A DNA stretch of 64,000 nucleotides from Collinsella aerofaciens (GTDB lineage: Bacteria; Actinomycetota; Coriobacteriia; Coriobacteriales; Coriobacteriaceae), in the NCBI RefSeq assembly GCF_018785245.1, contig NZ_WQPL01000007.1, positions 92,029-156,028 on the forward strand, written 5' to 3'. Made by a program: the position numbers and the translations under genes. The notes below the pieces were generated by a model. It had not been told where the DNA came from, searched no databases, and saw only the letters and a list, made by a program, of their open reading frames with translations. Position 1 is the stretch's first letter; each line of letters starts with the position of its first letter. Below are positions 34,242-43,606 of the stretch, piece by piece.

Positions 34242-36415
34242 CCTCCGCTGACCTCCTTAAATATGTGTCGATATCGCATGGCGACCGCATCGCGCAGAGG
34301 GCGCGTCGCCACAGAGTCAAGGTTGCAAGCATACCGCAAGAGCTCGACCGCGTCCAAATGGGCCCACTCGATCAGCTCCTCGTCGGCATCCAGGTCGACA
34401 AAGCGCAGGGTCACACCGCCATGCTGACGGTACCCCAGGATTTCGCCCTCGTGGCGCAGACGCAGGTCCATCTGGGCGAGCGTAAAGCCATCCGAGGTTT
34501 TTTCGAGCGATTGCAGACGATCTTGCGCCGCCGATGCGCCGCCGTTGCCCTTGGAGTGCGTCATGACCAGGCACGTGCCCGACACGCCGCCACGGCCCAC
34601 GCGGCCTCGCAGCTGGTGCAGGGCAGCCAAACCAAAGCGCTCGCCGTTTTCGATGACCATGACGGTGGCGTTGGGCACGTCAACGCCCACCTCGACCACC
34701 GTAGTCGAGACGAGCACGTCAATCTCGCCACGCTTGAAGGCGTCGATCACGCGGTCCTTCTCCCCCGCTGGCATACGGCCGTGAAGGCGCTCGATGGCAA
34801 GACCCGGCAACGCCAGACGCAGGCGATCGAGCTCGGTCGCCGTATCGTGCAGCGGCACGGGGACCGTCACGCGGCCCTCGTCGTCGCGGGCGATACCGGG
34901 CACGTCTTCCAGCTCATCGGCCGAGTCACTCGGCTCCACGAGCGGGCAAATCACGTAGGCCTGCTGCCCCTTCTCATGCGCCTCGCGAATGGCGCCATAG
35001 GCGAGGTCACGGCTCGACTCGGTGAGCACGCGTGTCGTCACGCCAGCACCAGGGACGGGCCGATGGCGGATGATACTCGTGTCCAGATCGCCGTAGACCG
35101 AAAGCGCCAGCGTACGCGGGATGGGCGTTGCCGTCATAACGAGCAGATCGGCACCGGGGCCCTTCGCGCGCAGGGCGTTGCGCTGGCCTACGCCAAAGCG
35201 GTGTTGCTCGTCGATGACAACAAGCGACAGATGCTTGAACGTAACGTCATCCGAAAGGACCGCATGGGTGCCAAAGAGGACATCGAGCTCGCCGGACTGC
35301 AGCTGCTCATGGATCCGCTCGCGCTCGGCCGCCGGAGTGGCACCCGTCAGCAGCGCCCACGTTATACCGGCCTGAGAGAGCAAGGGGCCGGTCTTATCAG
35401 CATATTGGCGCGCCAGCACGCCCGTGGGCGCCATAACGCAGGCCTGCGTGCCGCTATCGGCAGCCACAGCCAGCGCGCAGGCGGCAACGGCGGTCTTACC
35501 GGTACCGACATCGCCCAGCAGCAGACGGTTCATCACGCGCCCGCCATCGCACATGTCATGCAGGATGTCTTGGAATGCGGCCTCCTGCTCGTCGCTCAGC
35601 GAAAACGGAAGGGCCTGTTTAAGCGCGCCCAGATGCTCGCCCGCGGTGTGGGCATAGGGCACCACATCGACCAGGCCGCCGTCGTTGCGCAGACGCAGCG
35701 CCAGCTGCAGGTAGAGGCACTCCTCGTAGGCAAGACGCCGGCGTGCGATGTCGCGCTCAGCCATGCTCGAGGGAAAGTGGATCGAACGCAACGCGCGGGC
35801 ATTGCTCATGAGCTTCCGCTTTGCGCGCAGCGGCGCGGGAATCGGATCAAAGGGATTACCGACGACCTCGAGCGCGCCGCTTACGATGCGGCGCATCCAC
35901 GCCTGGCTCACGCCATCACTCACGTAATGGACCGGCAGGATAGTGCCCGCGGCACGCCCTTCCTCGAGCTTTTCAAAGTGCGGTGAGGCCATCTGCTTAA
36001 AACCGTAGGCAAACTCGACTTTGCCCATAACGGCCAGGCGGTCGCCCTGTCTAAGCTGCTGGGCAATCCAGGGCTGGCGGAAAAAGGCGACCTGCAGCAC
36101 GCCCGTCTCGTCCACAAGCGAGACCTCGGTCACCTGCATGCGCGGACGCGGCTGCTTTTGGACGATGCGGTCGACCGTGGCGATGATGGTGCACACGGTA
36201 CCGATGGGCGCCATCTCGATGGACCACGAACGGGTAAAGTCGAGGTATCGATGAGGGATATGGAGAAGGAGGTCCCCCACCGTCCGAATTCCCAGACGGC
36301 GAAGGGCCTCCTCACGTTTACCCGAAACATATTTGAGTCGCGCGATATCCTCGTCAAGCGCATTGCTCTGGGCAAAGCGCTCCGAGACGCGCGGCACGGA
36401 GCACAGCTCGGACAT
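34238..36415 (-). CDS. recG: ATP-dependent DNA helicase RecG
   Basis: A 725-residue branch-migration helicase for replication-fork rescue. The N-terminal wedge/OB part holds LGIRTVGDLLLHIPHRYLDF; helicase motif I is LLGDVGTGKTAVAACALAVA, motif II DEQHRFGVGQR, motif III TATPIPRTLALSVYGD, motif VI LHQLRGRVGRGGVSGTCLV. C-terminal RecG segment includes FTLAQMDLRLRHEGEILGYRQHG. Slightly longer than E. coli RecG. The start ATG at 36415 follows fakA by ten bases, indicating a fakA-recG-rsmD-coaD unit. Confidence 0.96.
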   Translation of the reverse strand: MSELCSVPRVSERFAQSNALDEDIARLKYVSGKREEALRRLGIRTVGDLLLHIPHRYLDFTRSWSIEMAPIGTVCTIIATVDRIVQKQPRPRMQVTEVSLVDETGVLQVAFFRQPWIAQQLRQGDRLAVMGKVEFAYGFKQMASPHFEKLEEGRAAGTILPVHYVSDGVSQAWMRRIVSGALEVVGNPFDPIPAPLRAKRKLMSNARALRSIHFPSSMAERDIARRRLAYEECLYLQLALRLRNDGGLVDVVPYAHTAGEHLGALKQALPFSLSDEQEAAFQDILHDMCDGGRVMNRLLLGDVGTGKTAVAACALAVAADSGTQACVMAPTGVLARQYADKTGPLLSQAGITWALLTGATPAAERERIHEQLQSGELDVLFGTHAVLSDDVTFKHLSLVVIDEQHRFGVGQRNALRAKGPGADLLVMTATPIPRTLALSVYGDLDTSIIRHRPVPGAGVTTRVLTESSRDLAYGAIREAHEKGQQAYVICPLVEPSDSADELEDVPGIARDDEGRVTVPVPLHDTATELDRLRLALPGLAIERLHGRMPAGEKDRVIDAFKRGEIDVLVSTTVVEVGVDVPNATVMVIENGERFGLAALHQLRGRVGRGGVSGTCLVMTHSKGNGGASAAQDRLQSLEKTSDGFTLAQMDLRLRHEGEILGYRQHGGVTLRFVDLDADEELIEWAHLDAVELLRYACNLDSVATRPLRDAVAMRYRHIFKEVSGG

Positions 36416-36425
36416 GGGCAGATGC

Positions 36426-38087
36426 CTACTCGATCGAGAAGATCACGGGATAGAGCGGCTGCTCGCCACGATGGGCGTCGATCTCCAAATCGGGCTGAGC
36501 CTCCTCGATAGCGTCGACAATCTCCTGGAAGGCCTCATCGGACAGCTCCTCGCCGGCCAGAATCGTCAGCGCGTCGCCCTCCTCTTCCTCCTGCATGCGG
36601 TTGATGCAGTCGAGCGTGACCTGCTTCACGTCGGAGCCGACCACATCGATGGAGCCGGCAATGATGCCCATGACGTCACCGGAGTGAATGGGAGAGCCGT
36701 CAGAGGCGCTGGAATCGCGCACGGCGCGGGTAACCTCGCCATCGCGAACCTCGCTGATGGCGTCGACCATAGCGGCAACGGCGTCCTCGAGCTCGGAATC
36801 GGGCAGGACCGCGAACAGCGCGGAGAACGCCTGCGGGACGGTTTTAGTGGGAACGACGGCGACCTTCTTGTCCGTGCAGGCAGAGGCGGCAGCCTCGGCA
36901 GCCATGCGGATGTTGCCGTTGTTGGGCAGAATGATGACCGAGGTCGCGTTGACCTGGTCCACCGCGCCCAGCAGGTCTGCGGTCGAGGGGTTCATGGTCT
37001 GACCACCCGAGACGATAACGTCAACGCCGAGGGACTTAAGGATGTCGGCCTCGCCCGAACCGGCGGCAACGGCGACAAAGCCCAGCGCCTTGGCGGGCTC
37101 GGCGGCCTTCTCCTGATCCTCGTGAATCTTGGCGGTACGGTCGTGGGCCTCCATCTCCATGTTGTGGATAAAGACCTCGTAGATCTGACCGAGCTGCAGC
37201 ATGTGCTCGAGCACCAGGTTGGGGGTGTTGGAGTGCACGTGGATCTTGTAGTCGGGGTAGGCGCCCACGAGCAGCTCGCAGTCGCCCATGGAGCCCAGGA
37301 ACTTCAGACACTCGTCCTCGTCAAAGGGAGCATCGGCCTTAAAGAGGAACTCATTGCAGTAGCGGAACTCCGAGCCCTCCCAGTCGTCGTTGGCCTCGAT
37401 CTCAACGCGGCCAAGAGCGGCATCGCGGGCAGAGCCGGCGGAGTCAAACGTAGCGGAGAAATCCTCGACAACGGTGCTACGGCCAAGAGCAGCGGCAACA
37501 AAGTTCTCAAGGAAAATAGCAAAGCCAAAGGCGCCCGAGTCGACCACGCCGTTCTCCTTCAGAACGGGCAGCAAGTCGGGCGTGCGGGCGACGGACTGAT
37601 AGGCCTCGACGACGATGGCATCGAGCGCGTCCTCGACCGAGAACTTCTTCTTCTCGCACTCGTCGGCCTTGGTCGAGACATCGCGCAGGACTGTGAGGAT
37701 CGTGCCCTCGATGGGCTTGCGGACAGCCTGGAAGGCGACCTTGACGGCACGACGGAAGGCGAAGGCAATGTTGGCGGACGTAATGGGCTCGTCGGCGGAG
37801 ACAAGACCCTCAGCCACGCCGCGAAGAATCTGCGAGGTAATAACACCGGAGTTACCGCGGGCACCCATGAGGGAGCCGTGGGTGATGGCGCCGGCGATGG
37901 CTTCCATGTCAGCATCGGCAGGAAGAGCGGAGAGCTCCTTGGTCACCGAGGCAAGCGTGAGCGACATGTTGGTACCGGTGTCGCCGTCGGGTACGGGGAA
38001 GACGTTGAGCTTGTTGATCTCCTCGGCCTTGTCGGAAACAGCAGCCGCAGCGATCGGAAAACAGGTGCGAATGGTCTTTGCAATCAT
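36426..38087 (-). CDS. fakA: DAK2/DegV fatty acid kinase-type protein
   Basis: A 553-residue two-domain kinase subunit of the FakA/DhaL group that phosphorylates fatty acids bound to FakB. The N-terminal DhaL domain has NVFPVPDGDTGTNMSLTL and THGSLMGARGNSGVITSQIL, which bind ATP and Mg; the middle region includes GVVDSGAFGFAIFLENF; the C-terminal half (VIILPNNGNIRMAAEAAA, VAVVPTKTVPQAFSALFAVL) is the usual DUF1949-like end domain. The Asp23 protein precedes it by 27 bases, as in most Gram-positive bacteria. FakA function is inferred from this context and domain order. Confidence 0.9.
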   Translation of the reverse strand: MIAKTIRTCFPIAAAAVSDKAEEINKLNVFPVPDGDTGTNMSLTLASVTKELSALPADADMEAIAGAITHGSLMGARGNSGVITSQILRGVAEGLVSADEPITSANIAFAFRRAVKVAFQAVRKPIEGTILTVLRDVSTKADECEKKKFSVEDALDAIVVEAYQSVARTPDLLPVLKENGVVDSGAFGFAIFLENFVAAALGRSTVVEDFSATFDSAGSARDAALGRVEIEANDDWEGSEFRYCNEFLFKADAPFDEDECLKFLGSMGDCELLVGAYPDYKIHVHSNTPNLVLEHMLQLGQIYEVFIHNMEMEAHDRTAKIHEDQEKAAEPAKALGFVAVAAGSGEADILKSLGVDVIVSGGQTMNPSTADLLGAVDQVNATSVIILPNNGNIRMAAEAAASACTDKKVAVVPTKTVPQAFSALFAVLPDSELEDAVAAMVDAISEVRDGEVTRAVRDSSASDGSPIHSGDVMGIIAGSIDVVGSDVKQVTLDCINRMQEEEEGDALTILAGEELSDEAFQEIVDAIEEAQPDLEIDAHRGEQPLYPVIFSIE

Positions 38088-38114
38088 GGGTATTTGAATC
38101 TCCGTTTTCGGATG

Positions 38115-38471
38115 CTAGTTCAGACGGCTCTTGAGCGCGTCGATATGGATGCCGATCTTAAGGCTGGCGGGATCGATCTGGGCGATCTCCTGCAGAGTGA
38201 AGGCAACGGAGCTCGAAAGATTGTGGCAGACGGACTTCATGTTGACGCCGCTCTCGAGCACGACGTGAAGATCGACCGTAAGGCCGTTCTCGTCGGCGGA
38301 GACAAGCACGCCCTTGCGGAGGCGCTGACCGGCAAGCAGGCGCACGCTCTCGGCGCCCTGGAGCTGCTCAGCCATACCGACAACGCCATAGCACGTCATC
38401 GCGGCATAACCGGCAATATCGGCAATAACGTCATTCGAGACGCTCAGGCTGCCGTTAATGGTCTCAGACAC
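38115..38471 (-). CDS. Asp23/Gls24 family protein
   Basis: A 118-residue Asp23-family protein (envelope stress family) with the typical segments GSLSVSNDVIADIAGYAAMTC, YGVVGMAEQLQGAESV and LTVDLHVVLESGVNMKSVCHNL. The GTG at 38471 is chosen as start because AAGGAG lies seven bases before it; the longer frame reaches upstream without a site. The family often precedes fakA. Function is not defined; in Staphylococcus the relative localises at the membrane. Confidence 0.88.
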   Translation of the reverse strand: MSETINGSLSVSNDVIADIAGYAAMTCYGVVGMAEQLQGAESVRLLAGQRLRKGVLVSADENGLTVDLHVVLESGVNMKSVCHNLSSSVAFTLQEIAQIDPASLKIGIHIDALKSRLN

Positions 38472-38632
38472 AAGAATCTCCTTTTCTTGGTGCTCGCGGC
38501 ACCATGTCGTGGGAGCAATCATTCCAATATTCTACAACGACCGCGCCATGTTGAGGTGGCGGGCCTCGGGATTACATCCTCGACACGAAATGTTGATACG
38601 GTAACGTTCGCGAACGGCGATCGCGGCATGAA

Positions 38633-38660
38633 AAAACCCGCCGCATAAGCGACGGGTTTT
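38633..38660 (-). terminator. Terminator after tRNA-Asn genes
   Basis: AAAACCCG plus CCGC loop region pairs with GCGACGGGTTTT; the minus strand after it is a T run. It lies seven bases from the end of the left tRNA gene. Confidence 0.75.
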
Positions 38661-38666
38661 ACAACC

Positions 38667-38741
38667 TGGCTCCCCGGGTAGGACTCGAACCTACAACAGC
38701 GCGGTTAACAGCCGCGTGCTCTACCATTGAGCTACCGAGGA
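38667..38741 (-). tRNA. tRNA-Asn (GTT), copy 1
   Basis: Minus-strand sequence begins TCCTCGGTAGCTCAATGGT and ends GGGGAGCCA. The acceptor stem TCCTCGG pairs with CCGGGGA, the anticodon loop CTGTTAA has anticodon GTT, and the T arm reads GTAGGTTCGAGTCCTAC. The CCA end is encoded. It is identical to copy 2 and the pair is probably a single transcript. Confidence 0.95.
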
Positions 38742-38774
38742 ATTAAAAGCCCAGCAGAATGGGCTGGAAAATTC

Positions 38775-38849
38775 TGGCTCCCCGGGTAGGACTCGAACCT
38801 ACAACAGCGCGGTTAACAGCCGCGTGCTCTACCATTGAGCTACCGAGGA
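38775..38849 (-). tRNA. tRNA-Asn (GTT), copy 2
   Basis: Identical in all 75 positions to the copy at 38667-38741, with encoded CCA and anticodon GTT. The two are separated by 33 bases. Confidence 0.95.
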
Positions 38850-38941
38850 ATAGGTGCGTGCTCTCAAGCAACGAAGTTTATTATACGGACGAATCAGCTT
38901 AGGGCAAGAACTTTTTTAAGAAATTTTCCGACCTAGTCATT

Positions 38942-38981
38942 GGGGACGTTCTTAAACGACTAGTCATTCAAGAACGTCCCC
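38942..38981. repeat. Palindrome with GGGGACGTTCTT arms
   Basis: Arms at 38942-38953 and 38970-38981 are exact complements (GGGGACGTTCTT), with a 16-base centre carrying CTAGTCATTC. CTAGTCATT also occurs just left, at 38932-38940. Lies between tRNA-Asn and the rpoD terminator. No coding role seen. Confidence 0.6.
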
Positions 38982-38996
38982 AACGACTACATGAAA

Positions 38997-39026
38997 GCGC
39001 CCCCAAGCGGATGTGCTTGAGGGCGC
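38997..39026 (-). terminator. Terminator of rpoD
   Basis: GCGCCCCCAAGC (38997-39008) pairs with GCTTGAGGGCGC (39015-39026) with one wobble; TTTC follows on the minus strand, 12 bases past the rpoD stop. Confidence 0.7.
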
Positions 39027-39037
39027 CTCTTGCTTGA

Positions 39038-40387
39038 CTAGCTTTCGATATAATCTTTGAGCTTGCTGCTGCGGCTCGGGTGGCGAAGCTTGGCCAGGGT
39101 CTTGGACTCGATCTGACGGATGCGCTCGCGCGTGACGCCAAACTCGCGGCCGACTTCCTCGAGCGTGCGGGGATGTCCGTCGACAAGGCCAAAGCGCAGC
39201 TCGATAACCTTGCGCTCACGATCGGCAAGCGAATCGAGCACCTGGGTGAGCTGCTCCTGCAGCATGGAGAAGCTGGCCGCATCGGGCGGAACGATGGCCT
39301 GGGAGTCCTCGATGAAGTCGCCCAGCTGGGAATCCTCTTCCTCGCCGATGGGGGTCTCGAGCGACACAGGCTCCTGCGAGATCTTCTGGATCTCGCGGAC
39401 GCGGTCGGCACTCATATCCATCTCGGCACCGATCTCCTCGGGGGTCGGGTCGCGGCCCAGGTCCTGAAGGAGCTGGCGCTGCACGCGGACGAGCTTGTTG
39501 ATGGTCTCGACCATATGCACGGGAATACGGATGGTACGGGCCTGGTCGGCGATAGCGCGCGTAATGGCCTGACGGATCCACCACGTGGCGTACGTGGAGA
39601 ACTTAAAGCCCTTCTGGTAGTCGAACTTCTCGACGGCGCGGATCAGACCGAGGTTGCCCTCCTGAATCAGGTCCAGGAACAGCATGCCACGGCCGACATA
39701 GCGCTTGGCGATGGAGACGACCAGACGCAGGTTTGCACTGATGAGCGCCTGCTTGGCTTCGAGGCCCACGTTCTCAATGCGCGTAAGGCGACGCATCTCG
39801 GCACGCGTGAGTTCGAGCTCACCAGCATCGGCAGCCTCGAGCTTCTCGGTGGCCTCAAGACCGGCCTCGATCTTCATGGCCAGATCGACCTCTTCGGAGG
39901 CGGTCAGCAGGTCGACCTTGCCGATCTCCTTGAGGTACATACGGACCGGGTCGCCGGTCAGCATCACCGTGGAGGCATCGATGCCACGCACGCGGGAGCG
40001 TGAACGGGACGTGCGCACGGTGCGCTTCTTCTTGCTCTTGGAAGAACCCATCTCGGCGTCGGCCTGACGGGCCATCTTGAGCTCATGATCGTCGAGCGAG
40101 CCGGAATCGTGCTCGTCGTCGTCATCGAAATCGTCGGTATCGGTATCGTTATCGTCATCGTCGACGTCCATGGGGGCGTCGTCGTTACCGCTCGCGGAGA
40201 TAATCTGGATACCGCTGTTGCGCAGCGCGGAATACACCGCGGTGAGCTGCTCATCAGTTACATCGATATCCTTCAGGGCGACCTGAATCTCGTCCTCGGT
40301 TACCGAAGTCCTGTTTGAGCCGTTGCCCATGAGCTTTGCAACGTAGGATTCCAGCCCAGTACCCGTGCTCTCAGTCTTTTTTGGCAC
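39038..40387 (-). CDS. rpoD: Primary sigma factor RpoD (SigA)
   Basis: The housekeeping sigma factor, 449 residues. Region 1.1 is followed by an acidic run ([21 protein letters not shown]), then region 1.2 [20 protein letters not shown], region 2 [20 protein letters not shown] and [20 protein letters not shown] with [17 protein letters not shown], and region 4 [24 protein letters not shown] at 40387 follows AGGGAG at five bases; an ATG five codons upstream lacks a site. It lies after dnaG on the same strand, part of the classic macromolecular synthesis operon; rpsU is missing from it. Confidence 0.96.
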   Translation of the reverse strand: MPKKTESTGTGLESYVAKLMGNGSNRTSVTEDEIQVALKDIDVTDEQLTAVYSALRNSGIQIISASGNDDAPMDVDDDDNDTDTDDFDDDDEHDSGSLDDHELKMARQADAEMGSSKSKKKRTVRTSRSRSRVRGIDASTVMLTGDPVRMYLKEIGKVDLLTASEEVDLAMKIEAGLEATEKLEAADAGELELTRAEMRRLTRIENVGLEAKQALISANLRLVVSIAKRYVGRGMLFLDLIQEGNLGLIRAVEKFDYQKGFKFSTYATWWIRQAITRAIADQARTIRIPVHMVETINKLVRVQRQLLQDLGRDPTPEEIGAEMDMSADRVREIQKISQEPVSLETPIGEEEDSQLGDFIEDSQAIVPPDAASFSMLQEQLTQVLDSLADRERKVIELRFGLVDGHPRTLEEVGREFGVTRERIRQIESKTLAKLRHPSRSSKLKDYIES

Positions 40388-40497
40388 AGATTCTCCCTTC
40401 ATAGTCCACAGGACTCAATACTTTAGCACACACATTGACGTCTATACCCAAAAAGAGGGCTGGATATAGGCGAGAATACGCTGGTTGACCACAACAT

Positions 40498-42606
40498 CTA
40501 GGCTTGTTCGGTGCCTGCGGCCTCCAGGCCAATCAAACGGAACGGGTCCGCCACGCCGCCGATCGACTTTTGCAGTTCGCGTTGACGCTGCGAATCTTGC
40601 GCAGCCTGAACGGTCAGCGCGCGACGGGCCTCATCATCGAGCGAACGGTCCTGGCGCAGCCTGGCCTGTGCAGCTCGCATGCGGCGCTTGATGGTGTAGA
40701 GCTCGAGCGTATCGAGCATAAACACGATGTTCGTCTCGGTGGGGTGCTTGCTCGTCGCCGAGATGCGCCCGGCACTCACAAGCGTTGCCGCATCGGGACA
40801 CACTGAGCGCGCCGCATCCATGCAGGCTGCAGGATCGGTTCCCGGCGGCGTTGCCAGAACGGCCCATGCGATGGACTCGTGACGTGGGTCAACCCACTCG
40901 ATGGAGCAGATGCGGTCGGCATACGTGCGGAACAGGTCGGGGTAGCTCGTGAGCATGGTCAACAGTTCGCGCTCCCCTGCCAAGGACTTGCGCTCAAGAT
41001 CGGTAAGAACCATCGGCGCCGCCGCAGCCGGTGCGCTCGAATCATCAGCCACAGGCACAGCGCCCATACCATCAGGCATGTCGATTGGCGGCAGGTCGTC
41101 GACGACCTCCACGGGCGCGGCACCGTAGGCATCGAGCGGGACGTAGTCGTACGGCTCTTCTTCGACCGGCGCGGACACCGGCGGCGTCGCGCCCGATGCC
41201 CAAGCACCGCGACCGGCATCGCGAGAACCCGACGCCCGACCGCCCGCGCTACCGGACCGCTCAGCCTGTGCCCGCTGGCGCTCATAGTTCTGCTCACGAC
41301 GTCGTTCCGCATCCTCGCGCTTGGCGACATCGCGAAACACACGGCCCGAGCTCGCGCGCACGGTCTCCAGATCCAAACCCAACAGGTCGGCAATCTGGAT
41401 AAAGTACGTGTCGATCATATAGCTGTCGCGCAGCGGATAGATGAGCGTGAGAGCGTCCTCCAGCGCCTTGGCACGACCGCCCGGCGTGGTGATGTCACTC
41501 GACTCCTGCAACGAACGGTAAACAAAGTCCATAAGCGGCTCGGCAGCGTCGATGCGCGCCTGCAGCTCCTCTCCGCCGTGCGCCGTAATAAACTCCATAG
41601 GGTCGTTGCCGTCGGGCAGCACCACGCAGCGCAGGTCCATCGAATCCTGCTCGATAAACTGAATCGCACGGCGCGCGGCCTTTTGACCGGCGGCGTCGCC
41701 ATCGAACATATACACGATGCGCTTGGCAAAGCGGGTGAGCGTCTTGACGTGATGCTCCGTGAGCGCGGTGCCCAGCGTGGCGACGACGTTTTTAATCCCC
41801 GCCTCCCAACAGGCGATGCAGTCGGTATAGCCCTCTACCACGATGGCGGTATCCTGCGCGACGATAAACTCCTTGGCCCAATTAAAGCCGTAGAGGTTTC
41901 GCTTTTTATGAAACACGCTCGTCTCGGCGGTATTGAGGTACTTGGGTTGGCCGTCACCCATGATGCGACCACCAAAGGCAATGTTGTGGCCCTGCTCGTC
42001 AAAGATGGGGAACATCACGCGGTCGTAAAAGCGGTCGGCTAGTTGCCCGCGCCCGCGGCTCACGGCAACGTTGGCGTCGATCATCTCCTGCGGGGTAAAA
42101 CCCGCCTGGGACAGGTGCGATACCAGCGCGTTGCGACCCGGCGCAAAGCCCAGGCAGTAGCGGCGGCAGACGTCGCCACCCATGCCGCGGCTGGCAAAGT
42201 ACTCGCGCGGACGGCCGTCCTTGCCGCGCATAAGCATGGTGTGGTAGAACTGGGCGGTCTCGGCGCACAGATCGTAGATGCGGGCACGTTTGGTACCGCG
42301 CTCGCGGCGATCTCCGGTGTCATGCAGCTCAATACCCGCGCGATCGGCCAAATAACGGATTGACTCGGGAAAGCTCAGGTTCTCGCGCTTCATGATATAG
42401 GTGAAGACGTCGCCACCCTCGCCGCAACCAAAGCAATGCCACACCTGCGTGGCGGGAATAATGTGGAAAGACGGCGTCTTTTCGCCATGAAAAGGGCAGC
42501 AGCCCCAAAACTCATGGCCGCGGGGTTTGAGCTCAACCGTTTCCTGCACGATGGCAACCAGGTCCGACGCCGCGCGTACCTGGTCTTTTTCCTCATCGCT
42601 AATCAC
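40498..42606 (-). CDS. dnaG: DNA primase
   Basis: A 702-residue primase making RNA primers at the fork. CHC2 zinc motif: CCPFHGEKTPSFHIIPATQV then WHCFGCGEGGD; catalytic Toprim core: VEGYTDCIACWEAGIKNVVA and YMFDGDAAGQKAARRAIQF. The C-terminal DnaB-binding domain is present; between it and the core is an unusual linker of Arg/Gly/Pro-rich residues near 425-540. Stop overlap: the start is eight bases inside the ribF end. rpoD follows after 110 bases. Confidence 0.95.
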   Translation of the reverse strand: MISDEEKDQVRAASDLVAIVQETVELKPRGHEFWGCCPFHGEKTPSFHIIPATQVWHCFGCGEGGDVFTYIMKRENLSFPESIRYLADRAGIELHDTGDRRERGTKRARIYDLCAETAQFYHTMLMRGKDGRPREYFASRGMGGDVCRRYCLGFAPGRNALVSHLSQAGFTPQEMIDANVAVSRGRGQLADRFYDRVMFPIFDEQGHNIAFGGRIMGDGQPKYLNTAETSVFHKKRNLYGFNWAKEFIVAQDTAIVVEGYTDCIACWEAGIKNVVATLGTALTEHHVKTLTRFAKRIVYMFDGDAAGQKAARRAIQFIEQDSMDLRCVVLPDGNDPMEFITAHGGEELQARIDAAEPLMDFVYRSLQESSDITTPGGRAKALEDALTLIYPLRDSYMIDTYFIQIADLLGLDLETVRASSGRVFRDVAKREDAERRREQNYERQRAQAERSGSAGGRASGSRDAGRGAWASGATPPVSAPVEEEPYDYVPLDAYGAAPVEVVDDLPPIDMPDGMGAVPVADDSSAPAAAAPMVLTDLERKSLAGERELLTMLTSYPDLFRTYADRICSIEWVDPRHESIAWAVLATPPGTDPAACMDAARSVCPDAATLVSAGRISATSKHPTETNIVFMLDTLELYTIKRRMRAAQARLRQDRSLDDEARRALTVQAAQDSQRQRELQKSIGGVADPFRLIGLEAAGTEQA

Positions 42607-43606
42607 GGATGCTCACCCCCTGCTCACCCAAGTTGTGACGAATGTCCTCGATATTACCCTCGACGGTCCCGATCAACTCATCCAGCGAATCGAACACACG
42701 CGAGGGACGCAGCCAGCGCGTAAACGCCAGCGAAACGGAAGCGCCGTACAGGTCGCCGGTATAACCAATTAAGTTAGCCTCGAGATGCGCCGAAGCGGCA
42801 TCGTCGGCATACGTCGGCGGCAGGCCGACGTTCACGGCAGCAGGCCACGCGGTGTCATCGACCAGCACAAGGCCCTCATACACGCCATCGACAGGCACCT
42901 GAATGCCGTCGGGAACTTGCAGGTTTGCCGTGGGAAAGCCCATGCCAGAACCCTCGTGACGGCCGCGAGTAACACCGCCGCGCACCATATACGGGCGGCC
43001 GAGCAACTCAGCAGCAAGCTCCACATGGCCCTGTCCCAGCTCATGACGGATGCGGGTGGCGCAAATGGCCTCACCGCCCTCGCAAAGCAGGTCGTGCCCG
43101 TATACGTCAACGCCACGCTGGTCACCCCAGGTGCGCATCTCGGCAACACCAGAAGCACCACCTCGGCCCAGCCTAAAGTCGCTACCAACGCGAATCGAAC
43201 GAATATCGACCAGACGCGACACCAGCGAGAGAAAACCAACATGGTCGAGTGCCGCAACCTCAGGCGTAAAGGGAACGGCCACCACCGCATCGACCCCGGT
43301 TTGAGCCAAGGCATGCAGACGGTCGGCCGTCGTCATCAATTTTTGAGCGGGCGAAGGGCTCACCACAACGTCCGGGTCGGGATCGAAGGTAACCACGACC
43401 GCCTTACAGCCATGGGCACGGGCATCACGGACAAGCGCTTCGATGAGTTCCTGGTGTCCACGGTGAACGCCGTCGAACACGCCAATGGCGATTGAAGCGG
43501 CACCCAAGTGCTCACACTCATCAAACGTATCGGCAGCAACGATGCGAGCCTCGTCCGACTCGCCCGCGAAAAAGACACGCGCGAGCTCGCGAGCGGACAA
43601 CATCAT
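42599..43606 (-). CDS. ribF: Bifunctional riboflavin kinase / FAD synthetase
   Basis: A 335-residue enzyme producing FMN and FAD. N-terminal adenylyltransferase: AIGVFDGVHRGHQELIEAL near 37 and VATFDP-type VVTFDPDPDVVVSPS; later GSDFRLGRGGASGVAEM. C-terminal kinase: RGGVTRGRHEGSGMGFPTAN and PVDGVYEGLVLV. It overlaps truB by four bases (ATGATG) and dnaG by eight, so the whole stretch from nusA may be cotranscribed. The truB-ribF pair is standard. Confidence 0.95.
   Translation of the reverse strand: MMLSARELARVFFAGESDEARIVAADTFDECEHLGAASIAIGVFDGVHRGHQELIEALVRDARAHGCKAVVVTFDPDPDVVVSPSPAQKLMTTADRLHALAQTGVDAVVAVPFTPEVAALDHVGFLSLVSRLVDIRSIRVGSDFRLGRGGASGVAEMRTWGDQRGVDVYGHDLLCEGGEAICATRIRHELGQGHVELAAELLGRPYMVRGGVTRGRHEGSGMGFPTANLQVPDGIQVPVDGVYEGLVLVDDTAWPAAVNVGLPPTYADDAASAHLEANLIGYTGDLYGASVSLAFTRWLRPSRVFDSLDELIGTVEGNIEDIRHNLGEQGVSIRD

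Noticed and set aside
38600-39030. Integration site of a mobile element at the tRNA-Asn genes
   Set aside because: No integrase, no direct repeat of a tRNA end beyond the two complete genes, and flanking genes are core genes in normal order.
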